DNA from: Cerioporus squamosus
Taxonomy: Eukaryota > Basidiomycota > Agaricomycetes > Polyporales > Polyporaceae
Length of the DNA stretch: 17,013 nucleotides
Assembly: GCA_022592435.1 (NCBI GenBank)
Contig: JABYQS010000616.1
Span: 1-17,013 of the forward strand
Direction of reading: 5' to 3'
The notes below the pieces were generated by a model, which was not told where the DNA came from, ran no database searches, and worked only from the letters and a program-made list of their open reading frames with translations. Positions 1-9,395 of this stretch are shown here, in pieces (within the stretch, counting starts at the first letter, position 1; the number at the start of each line of letters is the position of its first letter). Both the position numbers and the translations under genes were made by a program.

Positions 1-1394
1 GGAGTGGGAGGGGCTACGCACACTTTCGCCGACGCCGGGACATCGCGCCTATGCTTGTCGTCAAGCACACATGTGGCAGTCACTGAAGGTGCATGCAGAA
101 TCCAGCTTTGAGCTGGCGCGTTTGAACTAGTTGCTAAACAGGCGTCACCTTTGTACTCGCTTTATAAACATCGTCTGCTAATGTTCTCACACGCATGCTT
201 CTTTACTACCGCCATGTCACTACAGGCCGCTTCCGCCTCTGCCTCAGACTCAGAGATCCTACTATGGTCGGCTCGGCTTGAGGTTCTGCTTGTTGTGTGG
301 CGAGTTGCGCAAGCAATCAAGACACTCCCAGCCACCCAGAGCCTCTGACTGTGCGGCGATGGAATGCGGGTATCGTGAGAGAACTGGTATACACCCTGAG
401 TCTCCGTAACATACACGCCTAGTGAGCTGGCTAACTATTGGCCTGTTACAGTGGATCGCAATCCGTGCCATGGGTATCTCCGCTGCCGCAACAGCCATTG
501 GAACTCACCATTCGGACTCTTGGACACAAGACTGCGATTCGCTGATGATCCTCCTGCAGCACGCAGGTTGGAAAGGTCGCGATATGCACTTTGATGTACA
601 AAGTCTTGACACGGCCAAGTTTCTTGCACTCGCCGAGAGATCAAACCATCCCAGTTCGGTTCACTTGCCAATTGTTCCGGTTATGCGCAATGGTGGACGT
701 GGGGCGAGAACGGGCCAAAGGCCGCCTCGTGCCCCGTGTGGTGGATGTCCCCCCCGAGCCAACTGGTACCCATCTTCCTTGCTCGCTATGTTCTCCTGCG
801 GACTGAACGGCGTTCTCCAGGGACCTCCTCACCAGATCTTCGAAGCTGATCTGGACGACCTGCATGTCGGCAGCACCACCTTGATACACACACTCGAGGA
901 CTACTTGCGGAAGGCCACCGTCAATGCTGCATCTGCGCCTGAATGTTCGGCGACTGTAAGTCGTTCGTCAACTGTGAGTTTTTGTTTGTAACTTGCTGGC
1001 ATCCCAACGCTGACCTACTCGATGATGGCTCCTTGCTCATACTCCTCTCAGCCTGGATAGCAGATGTCGTAACTAGTTGTTGTATACTCCTATCCTATGC
1101 GTGTTCTCTACATGCCCGTCCCTTCGCCAGAACGTCCGTCGCTTGATCATCACAGTTTATTCGCCACAGGTGTAGCGTACTAGCGAACGAGTCCGACGAT
1201 ATGCACTGCTAAATCATGCCGTGAATTCCGATTCATTCGTTCTAGCGAGACATACAGAGAGTGAGCTCGCCGAACGTTCGCATCCCGTGATTGAGTACAC
1301 CGTAGAACCTCCTGCCGCTATGCCTACCTCATCGCCGATTGATCAGTACAGTACTATGCTCGCCGAGAACTATAGACAAACAACAAAGGCGACT
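1..1394. other. Region without a recognisable gene
   Basis: I see no convincing coding region here. The longest open stretch (422-991, plus) has no recognisable motif, and its composition does not distinguish it from chance frames. A minus-strand stretch at 641-889 has some helix-like sequence but no start, splice partner or family match that I can name. No tRNA, repeat array or clear promoter was found. It probably holds the 3' flank of the minus-strand gene that ends at 1395 and further degenerate sequence. Confidence 0.5.
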
Positions 1395-2596
1395 TTACTT
1401 CTCATCCTCAGCATCGGCGCCAGACTTCAGTCCACCAGTCTCTGCAGCTGGCACCGGAATATTGAGATGCCGGGTCACCTGGCGCAGGATGTCTTCCTGG
1501 CGAGCCTGAGACGCTGTGATCTGAGCGAGCTCGCTGGTGATCTGGTCGAGTGCCGGGTGAGCCTCGTCGGGGGTTTCACAACTACGGCGGGAGCCCCGGG
1601 AAGACTGACGAAGTGCTGGGGAAGGAAGCGATTCAGAGGAGAGCCAGGGGTGACGAGATGAGAGTGGGCGTTGACGAATTGGCTCACGCGCGCATTATGT
1701 CGAAGAACATCAGCGCGAGAGTCGACGATCGTGCGGCGGTCACTTGCTGCCTAAGTCGCTGGCGATCGATCTTCGGCTTGACGTGCAGTTTGGAATCGCC
1801 AAGGATCGCCGCTAACGCCAAGAAAGTCAGTCAGCCTGAACATGGCGCAAAGGTAAGAGTCGCCGAACTTACCGTGTCCCTCTGCCATTCGCAATCAGAG
1901 CGCGCGTAGACCAAACAATTCTTGCACTTCCAGGACTCCCGTTCGTCTGCGTGCACTCCTGGCCGATGCGGAGGCACGGAGTGCATGGCGCAGCACGGAC
2001 ATCCGCAAGGAGTCCCGGTAGTTCGGCACCATATGTCTCCGTTCGGAGCCCTGCCGGGAGGATGACCTCAAGGCGATCGACCTGGAGCCCGGCAGCCTCT
2101 TGATCCTCCAGGAGAGACCACGATATGTGTGGCTTCCTGAGGGATTTGTCGTCCTCCAATCCCAAGATTGCATCTAATCAGTGTACTACTGTGAGTGTGT
2201 ATTAAGTCCGAGGCCACGAACATACTCACATGTCTGGATCTCCCATTCGCATCCATTGAGCCCCTTGATGAGGCAGCGCTTGCACCTCCAAGCACCACCG
2301 TTACTCTGTTCGCAAGGCTCATCACTCTCGGTACAGCCGCTACAAGGCCACGAACGCGCACCGGCGAGATACTCCTCCAGCTTAGGGCCATACTTCTCAC
2401 GGCAGAACCCGGCTGGGAGCAGGACGGTGGCAACACTGACTAGGGGACCATCGGGGAAGTCTCGACAACAGTGGACCATGGCGGGCCAGAGCTGTTGTGG
2501 TTGGCGGTCGATGGGGAGTGCCGTGTAGCCGCGCTGGCGGACGTGGGCGAATGAGAAGAGGAAGACGAAGCGTATGGTTGTGGCTGTGTGAGACAC
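1395..2596 (-). CDS. Tandem six-cysteine (Zn2Cys6-like) protein, partial and frameshifted
   Basis: I do not recognise the family. Two homologous modules follow each other. Module 1 (about 2345-2240) and module 2 (about 1985-1890) have the same spacing, C-x2-C-x6-C-x9-C-x2-C-x7-C, ending CEW, each preceded by a related stretch (LLPAG...YG / ILPAG...YG). They are joined by a clean intron, 2229-2174 (gtgagt...gattag, 56 nt). A second intron donor lies at 1872 after module 2. A possible tail, with stop at 1397-1395, has coiled-coil character (DQITSELAQITASQARQ). Module 2 needs one extra base at 1927/1926 to reach its fourth cysteine: AGTGCAAG faces AGGTGCAAG in module 1. Another frame break or unseen intron lies near 1700. 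The cysteine spacing fits Zn2Cys6 transcription factors, but the usual basic residues are missing, so DNA binding is unproven. The 5' exon is not resolved; an acceptor near 2583 (cacacag) suggests an upstream exon ending at 2628 or so. Confidence 0.45.
2174..2229 (-). other. Intron joining the two Cys6 modules
   Basis: Minus strand gtgagt at 2229 to gattag at 2174, 56 nt. It keeps the frame (T + AT = Tyr) from the CEWEIQT end of module 1 into the lead-in of module 2. This makes the two modules parts of one gene rather than two genes. Confidence 0.6.
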
Positions 2597-2869
2597 ATGG
2601 AATGTTCGATGGTAGGGATGAGACTCACCAGAGACGCAGGGGCTTTTAGATGCAGTACGCGCTTACCGCAGGTCTACCGCAGCATCAGTGCGAGCAGTAC
2701 AGGCAGAGGACCGACTGAGCATTCCAAGTATGTATGCCTCTGTCGGTGCTGGCCCGTTAGAGCCCTCTCGATCGTTAACTGTACTTCTTACCGCAGCAGG
2801 CCGTCCAGATGGCCAACACCCTCCGCCTCGATCAACGGAAGAGACGACCGATTAGGTGGCGGCAGAGTT

Positions 2870-3034
2870 GCATCCGCTCGCCGAAGATGCCCTCTTGGCG
2901 ACAGCCGCATCCGCTCGCCGAAGATGTCCTCTCGGCGATGGTCGCATCCGCTCGCCGAAGATGTCCTCTTGGCGACAGTCGCATCCGCTCGCCGAAGATG
3001 CCCTCTCGGCGACAGTCGCATCCGCTCGCCGAAG
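2870..3034. repeat. 37-bp minisatellite, four full units plus a partial
   Basis: Units begin with gcatccgctcgccgaag at 2870, 2907, 2944, 2981 and 3018, so the period is exactly 37 bp. Units differ by a few substitutions (ccctct/tcctct, ttggcg/tcggcg, acag/atgg). Because 37 is not a multiple of 3, each unit shifts the reading frame, so similar peptides appear in all three frames. This argues against a coding role. Confidence 0.93.
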
Positions 3035-3284
3035 CCTGCCAGTCTTCCCTCGGCGAAATGTAGTTCACAATGTGTTCCCGGGGTGCCTTGACAGTGTTTC
3101 GCCGGCCGCTCGAGCCTCCTCGCCAACATGATCGCTGGTGTGGAGTTCCCTTTGACGACATACGTATCGTTTCGGACTCTCCTCCCTGTACCTCCTACCA
3201 ACAGTAAGTGCCATATTGTCCAAGGTCCCGCTCACGACTCACACAGATGCCCTGGATATAGCCCAATCGCTTTCAGTCGACGCT

Positions 3285-3470
3285 CCTCGAAGTCAGCGGC
3301 CGACTGGCAAGCTCGAGCACTCGAAGTCAGCGACCGACTGGCAAGCTCGAGCACTCGAAGTCACGGCCGACTGGCAAGCTCGAGCACTCGAAGTCGGCCG
3401 ACTGGCAAGCTCGAGCACTCGAAGTCAGCGGCCGACTGGCAAGCTCGAGCACTCGAAGTCAGCGGCCGAC
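3285..3470. repeat. 31-34-bp minisatellite, five copies
   Basis: The core gactggcaagctcgagcact recurs at 3302, 3336, 3369, 3400 and 3434. Spacings are 34, 33, 31 and 34 bp. The length changes come from the linker gaagtcagcggcc, gaagtcacggcc and gaagtcggcc. Each core contains the palindrome gctcgagc. The variable length again rules out a conserved frame. Confidence 0.9.
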
Positions 3471-4340
3471 CAGGAGTGCTGAACAGGTGGGCTCGCCGGC
3501 TGGGTAGTCCCGCTGCGAACTGAGGAGGACGCTCGCCTGTCGAGCGGTTCGAGAGCGGACGCCATCGTGGTAGCAGAGGAGGGCTGCTCGCCATGGGAAC
3601 GAAGCCCATCGGCTGGTAAGCAATTGTGAGCAGTCGTCCAAACCGGCCGAGCAGGAACTCAACTCACCTTCCTAGAAATGCATGGCCTTCATGGACACCA
3701 CCTGCCTTCTGCAGCAGGCGGCGCGGCGGTCGAGTATGGCATGCTCGCCACAGACCGCCGTCCGCCGTCAACAAGCCAAGGTATGACAGCTGACCAGCCG
3801 AGCAGTGAGTCAAGGCATGTCGTTCACCGGCCGAGCAGCAAGCCTGGTGAAGAGAGGGATCAAGCGGCGAGCTCCAAGTGGCACTCTAGCGGCTCAGTGG
3901 CAGCGAGCAGGACCTGCCATCCACCAGCCGACAAGGAAAGCAAGGTACGGGACCCCGCCGGCCGAACAGAGCTCCAGGCTATGGCACCAGCAGCCGGCCA
4001 GTGCTGAGACCATTCTCGAGGTCGCGAGTAAGCACACGATCGTTGACGCTCACCTCCGGCTGGCTTGATACTCAGGATATGGACGGTCGACGTCGAGGAG
4101 GGTATCGACCTCGTTCCGACCCCTTCAAACCCATCGCCCTCACTCGCCAGAAACGCGACGGCTCAGTCGGTAGCGGTATGGGATTGGGTCTGAGACTAAC
4201 CTGTCTCGCCGGTACGTACACTGGGGGTACCCCTAAGGGGCACCGGCTGATCAGCAGTACTGAGTACTAATAGTTCTCCGCCGGTGTCCGCTGTCCAGAA
4301 ACCCAGCCAGTTAGTAAAGGGTTCTGTGTAGTAAGTCAGT

Positions 4341-6234
4341 CTAATGTAGTGTCATGGGCTCTGGAGCCGAGATATCGAACGTGCGCAAGACGGACGCGAT
4401 GACCGTGAAGAGGGACGCTTCGGCGAAGTATCGTCCGGGGCATATCCTGCAGGGTGCGTTAGGCCACGTCTGTGAGTTCTAATCAGGTATACTGGCCTCC
4501 TCCCGTATCCGAAGGCCATCTCCGCGGATCCAGTACGTCCGGATTCAGTTCACCAGACTCCAACAAGAACCTCTCTGGCTTGAATGTCTCGGGATCCGGG
4601 TAGTATTTCGTGTGGCGAGAGTAGGCCCTGCGCTGACAGGTTAACGACACCGGTGTGTGGTGCGGAAGAGCTCACCATGTGTTGGCAATGACAACAGATC
4701 CTGCGGGAATGCAGTATCCTTCATACTGGTCTTCCTGTACGGCGACGTGCGGCACAGAGAGCGGTACTACCGACCGCCACCGCAGGCATTCCTTGACGAT
4801 AGCAGTGATGTAAGGGAGGTCTGGTTTGTCTTCCAGCGTCGGTAGGCGGTCCGGTCCGACCATTGTGTCCAATGCATCTTGAGCACGTTTCTGGATGGGA
4901 GGATTGGAGGCCATGGCTGCAAAGAAGGTCTGAAGGGTCGAGAGTGTCTGCGACATGATGACATGCATGTCAGTACATGGCCCTCTCCTCAGTGTTAGTA
5001 TTGACTCACGGTATCCGCACCGGCTAACGATTAGCATATTGGCGAGGTTACACTGAGTTGTCAGTACCAGAGCATCCCCGACGACAAACGGGAGACGCGC
5101 ACCCATGTAAGCGTTAGCGGCTGCGGCTTTTGCAACTTCCTCATCCCCCCGTTCCTCAGCGCGGTCCATCAGTGTAGTGACGATGGACGGAGGCATATGT
5201 CCTTCGCGCTGCTCTACAATGAGCGACACACGTCGGACTGTCGGAAAGACGCACCCTCGCAGCCATGGCCGCTCCCCAAGGCACCTCATGGATCTTTCGA
5301 ACGGTGGGAAACCAAGCAGCGAATTCGCGCCTGAACCCCGCACCTGGGAACCAGGCCGGAATGTGACGGAGAGACGGGAACGTTTGCACCAGGTACCGCC
5401 CAGGTTGGAACACGATGTTGAAGCAATCCATGGCGTCCTCAGCGATCTTGATGTACTTGTCGTTCTCGCCGACGACTTCGAGCCCGTACGCGACGCGGAT
5501 GATCATAGCACCTATGAGACTTGTTACAAGAGGGTTGGTCCAAGCTAAGAGATGGCCTCGCAGTAAGTTGATGACTCACTGCCTTCCATGCTCATAGAAC
5601 TTTGCAGGGTCCTCTACGAGGCGGAGGAGATACTTCTTTATCTCACTCTCTTGGATCGGGCGGTACTGTACGATCGCGTTCGGCTTCATGCATTGGTGGA
5701 ATACCGCCCTGAGCTTTCGCCAGCGAGGGCCATAGCGCATCATAGCTATAAGCCAGTCAAACCCCGCCCTACAAGTGCGACATGTCAGATTACACTCATT
5801 GCGGAGCTGCCTTGCCGCGTACATACAATTCCGCGGTTGGCGTCATATTCCTGTCCGAGTAGATCGAGGAGCGCTTTTCAAGAAGCTCTACGGCCGCTTC
5901 GTGCGTGCCAAGCACAATCATGGGCGTCCCAAAGATCTTCAGTGAGGTCATATCGCCTGTTAATGTTTCCTGGTCAATATGTCCTGCAATGGGCGATAGA
6001 CCGGAGGTACGCACCGTACTTGACGTTCAGATCACGAAGGTACGACTCCATGTCCTCTAGGGGTATATCTAGGACATTCCCAATAAGCGGCAAGCCAGAT
6101 GGACCCGGCGGAAGCGGAAGATGGGAGCACTGAGTGAGTGGCCGGCGGGTCCACAAGACGATGAATGAACAGAGGACGAGTATGGCAGGCCACACCACGA
6201 CATCGGAAGATATGTTGCCGGAGAGGAGGCCCAT
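4341..6234 (-). CDS. Cytochrome P450 no. 1, probably defective
   Basis: Membrane-anchored haem mono-oxygenase of the fungal O-methylsterigmatocystin-oxidoreductase-like type; substrate unknown. Nine exons: 6234-6015, 5956-5827, 5768-5580, 5519-5255, 5211-5103, 5023-5010, 4947-4676, 4627-4493, 4446-4341, giving 479 aa with standard GT-AG splicing. Seen: N-terminal membrane segment (about 12-28), PPGP hinge (42-45), helix C WRKLR, I-helix AGADT (305-309), ExxR as ECLR (362-365), PERF, and ICPGR with the haem Cys at 447. Odd: the FGYGRR that should precede ICPG is present in DNA (4513-4497) but one frame away, because a base is missing near 4520. The frame is regained by a donor (4492) four bases downstream of the ancestral one, whose gt is now gc (4496-4495). 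The protein therefore reads PSDTGGGQ there. It stops about 40 codons early compared with P450 no. 2. Likely a pseudogene or a sequence error plus a true truncation. Confidence 0.85.
5010..5023 (-). other. 14-nt micro-exon of P450 no. 1
   Basis: CCGGTGCGGATACC between introns 5102-5024 and 5009-4948. It completes an Ala codon and encodes GADT, the oxygen-binding core of the I helix. The same 14-nt exon occurs in the other two P450 genes. Confidence 0.85.
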
Positions 6235-6646
6235 GGTTCAAGTGCGCTGCAAGGAACCGAGGGTGTGTTCCGGCGACGCGATTTGTATTGTACTGGATAG
6301 AAACGCCCATTGCCGGCATCGGGTGGGGAATGTTGACACTTGCGTCTGCGCGCGAACATCATGGCTATCATCATTCAGAACGTCACCGCTAGGGTGCAGA
6401 TCTGCAACTCGTGCCAGGGCACGTTGGGGTGCATGCGAATCTGTGACCATGTGAGGTGATTGATTTACTGCGTCCATCTGCCAAGCGTTGAAGTGAGTTT
6501 GACGTCAGATTGCAATCCATCGAGCGCCGCACTGGCACATGGTGACATTACTACCTAGTATATGTTCAACCACGCAGGTTACGGAGGAATCAACTTCCCC
6601 TACTTGCGATTAAACCACAGCAACACCCTCGTCGTCTCCGTTCAGC
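6235..6646. other. Intergenic space between P450 no. 1 and no. 2
   Basis: 412 bp between the stop of P450 no. 2 and the start of P450 no. 1. It should hold the terminator of the former and the promoter of the latter. A perfect TGACGTCA lies at 6500-6507. No clear TATA box or further gene seen; open frames here are short and featureless. Confidence 0.6.
6500..6507. promoter_or_regulatory. CRE-type bZIP site TGACGTCA
   Basis: Perfect 8-bp palindrome about 270 bp upstream of the P450 no. 1 start. It is the canonical CRE bound by ATF/CREB-type bZIP factors, which in fungi include stress regulators. Function here is inferred from position only; such an 8-mer can occur by chance. Confidence 0.4.
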
Positions 6647-8734
6647 TCACGATGCGAGCAGCGAACGAACCAATGTGTCCGTCGTGGGCAACCGAGGCTT
6701 GATGATGCATTCGAATGGTTCCGGGTAGCTGTAGGGAACAGAGAAGCAGACGATCAGCTCATTGAGCGGTGAGCAGAGAGAGAATGAGCACCGACGATAT
6801 CACTCCAGTGGTCATCTTGACGGACGTAAGAAGATTGATTTGCTTCTCTTGTTCATCGAGAGGCGGCTCGATCTTGAATGCGTGCAGCACAACAGAGAGA
6901 ACCGCGAAGATGGTTGCCTCGGCGAAGTGACGGCCCGGACATATTCTGTGACGGTACCATAAGTGAAAAGCTAGGACAATTGCGGTTTGCATAGGCGCAC
7001 CGTCGTCCATAGCCGAAAACGATCGCACTGGGATCCTGCACCTTCGAGTTGAGTTTCCCGTCCTTCAGGAAACGTTCGGGCCGGAAGGGTTCGGGGTCCG
7101 GGTAAAGCATGGGATCGTGCAGGTACGTCCTAGGTATATACGCCGAGTATTAGACGTAGGTCTAGGCAAGTTATCAAGATTCGTACAAGGGGACGTTGAC
7201 GACAGCGGAGCCCGCAGGGATGCGGAAGCCCTTGTACTCATCCTCGTCGACGGAGGCGTGGAGAAACCCTAGTGGTGGAACAGGACGCCATCGGAGACAT
7301 TCCTTGACGATAGCGCAGAGGTACGGAAGGTCAGGTTTGTCTCCCAAGGTAGGCAGCCTGTGAGGACCGATGACTTCATCCAGTTCGGCGTGGGCGCGTG
7401 CCTGGACCTCAGGATACGAGGCCATAGCGAGGTAGAAGCATTGAAGTGTAGATAGCATCTGTCTCCGAAAGAGCATTTAGTTCTGAAAATGATGTCGCGA
7501 ATAAGAGTTGCTGACGGTATCCGCACCACCTAGAGTGACAGCAGCTATGAGCCGCGAGTCGAAAGTTTGACTGCGGAGATCGCTCACCTCCAAACGCTGC
7601 CGCCAACGCATCTTGGGAATACTCTTCTTCCTCCACAGCGAGCTCCCCTTCTAATTGGGAAATGCGCCCCAGCAGTCCGCTTGCCATAGAAGGGAGGAGA
7701 CGTCCCTCGCGCTGCTGAACATTAGACGCATATTGTATGCCCATATAGTCTAAGACTGACCATCGCCGCTTTGGAAGCTGCCCACGGAGCGTCTCGCATC
7801 TGACGTACTATCGGATACCCTTCCACAGCGTCGCGCTTGAACTGGGCCCCAGGAAAAAAGCTCGGGAGGAAGCGGAGGATAGGGAAGGACTCGACGAGAT
7901 GCTTCCCAGGCTGGAACGCCATGGAGAAGTTGTGCATTGCTTCTTCGGCGATGCCGAGGTAGTCGACGTCGGTCTTGTCCACGTCGATTCCATAGGCGAC
8001 TCGGATAATCAACGCTCCAAACAAGCTAGGACTGCAAGTCAACATTGTGCGGCAGTATATGCGGACATAGGATACTCACCGACGTCCGTGATTGAGGTAG
8101 TCGTGTGGAGTTTCGAGTACATTCAGCAGGTACCGGCGTGCTTGGAGCTCTTGGATCGTCTGGTATCTTGCTACGGCATTCCGGTGCATGTGCTCGTGCA
8201 GCACTCGTCTCCTTCGACGCCACTGCGGTCCATATCGTATTGCACCCATCAGGAAGCTCCAGCCGGATCTGAGACCGAGGTGGGACCCGTCACATATCAT
8301 CGTCGACCACACGGAGACAAACGCACGTACAGCTCTGCCATCGTAGAGAACAATCTGTCAGAGTAGTTTGACGACCGTTTCTCGAGGAGATCGATCGCTG
8401 CTTGGTGGGTGCCAAGCACGATGATGGGTTGGCCACAGGCGTCGAGGTATACGAGTTCACCTGTACCCGAGTACTGATTGTCGATCAAGTCAACGGAGGA
8501 AGTCCAATATGACGCACCATACTGCGCGATGAGGTCGCCATACGCAATCTCCATGTTCTTCATGGGGACGTCCAGGAGATTACCGATGATTGGGAGCGGA
8601 CGAGGTCCCGGCGGGAGAGGTAGCTTGCTCGTTCTGAGGAGACGTCGAGCGCGGTTGTGGAGGACGTATTTCACGAGGATAACGGCCAGCGCTATGACCA
8701 ATAGCAGGAGCCATCGAGGACTGAAGTCGGGCAT
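6647..8734 (-). CDS. Cytochrome P450 no. 2, intact
   Basis: ER-bound haem mono-oxygenase of the fungal O-methylsterigmatocystin-oxidoreductase-like group; substrate unknown. Ten exons: 8734-8518, 8460-8331, 8268-8080, 8025-7761, 7714-7588, 7529-7516, 7458-7187, 7129-7001, 6945-6796, 6728-6647. All introns are GT-AG, and the protein is 524 aa, normal for the family. Seen: membrane anchor (about 8-25), PPGP hinge (41-44), helix C WRRRRR (from 132), I-helix GGADT (310-314), ExxR as ECLR (367-370), PERF (422-425), and haem loop FGYGRRICPG with Cys450. The last exon (YPEPFEC..) is short and follows intron 6795-6729. Start chosen: the ATG that precedes the hydrophobic anchor, with a TATA-like box about 70 bp upstream. 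No break was found, so this is the reference for the other two. Confidence 0.93.
7516..7529 (-). other. 14-nt micro-exon of P450 no. 2
   Basis: GTGGTGCGGATACC between introns 7587-7530 and 7515-7459; encodes the G-GADT core of the I helix. Same phase and length as in the paralogues. Confidence 0.87.
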
Positions 8735-9395
8735 CGTCGTGTCGAGAGTTCCCCCCCTAGCTCAGGCTAGGAAGGAGGGGCTTGTCCTGGCTGGAGGACG
8801 CGATATATAGCCGTGATGACCGGGATAAGTCTCTGGCGTCCTACGGTCACACGGGACGACATTGAGGTTTTACGGTTATAGGCCGGCAGGAACCTGCGAG
8901 GATGATACTCTGATTAGTGCTGGAGTTGGCGTGGGATGGCCCAATAAGAGGATCCTCTGGTAGACAACAAACCTTGTCGGCACCTAAAACGTGAGAGACA
9001 CCGACGTAGCGGAGGACAAATGACCTGAGCACATACGTTTTCTCATGGACACCACAGTTGTCGGTGTTAAGTAGGGTTGGGCCTGAGTCATGGGGGGCGA
9101 TATCGCAGTCATCCACCCCCACATGAGGCTAGAGTGAGAGGCAGTCTAGACGAACCTGCAATCAACCTTTGCATGTGCTTCGTCCTTCTTGATTTGGTCT
9201 CATGCGAGACATTGCTTGGGGCGTGGAGGTATAGCTTCAAGCACTAATACAGCGATGGCTACATTGGACGTTCGAGTCGCTACAGTGAGTACAATGCCAC
9301 AATACATCATCAGATACCAGTTAAAAGTCAGTCAACCCTTGTCTGCTTCTCTTATTTCTTGCCGCAGCCCGCAAGCTTGCGAAGAGCACCTCGTC
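8735..9395. other. Intergenic space between P450 no. 2 and the dipeptidase
   Basis: 661 bp with the P450 no. 2 promoter at its left end and the 3' flank of the dipeptidase gene at its right end. No further gene or repeat recognised. Confidence 0.6.
8803..8809 (-). promoter_or_regulatory. TATA-like box of P450 no. 2
   Basis: TATATAT about 70 bp upstream of the ATG at 8734, in otherwise GC-rich sequence. Position fits a core promoter; no experimental support. Confidence 0.5.

Larger units (their letters stand above)
2640..4340. other. Gene-poor, repeat-rich stretch
   Basis: This stretch holds two minisatellites, listed separately, and GC-rich sequence. A 12-mer of the form ccggccgagcag or close variants recurs at about 3643, 3794, 3827 and 3958. 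Open frames exist on both strands, but those at 2788-3201 and 3128-3523 only read through the repeats, and the one at 3678-4007 has no recognisable motif. An inverted repeat of 7 bp (4241-4247 with 4280-4286) lies in the 3' flank of the first P450. No gene is supported. Confidence 0.55.

Noticed and set aside
422..991. Plus-strand 189-codon frame
   Set aside because: No upstream start context, no domain and no splice partner; composition is not distinctive.
2870..3470. CRISPR array
   Set aside because: The repeats are directly adjacent without unique spacers, and the setting is eukaryotic.
2788..3523. Long open frames on both strands through the repeats
   Set aside because: They exist only because the repeat units lack stops. 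The unit lengths are not multiples of three, and no motif or start context supports them.
4241..4286. Hairpin terminator downstream of P450 no. 1
   Set aside because: Only a 7-bp inverted repeat with a long loop, and intrinsic terminators are not used by fungal Pol II genes.
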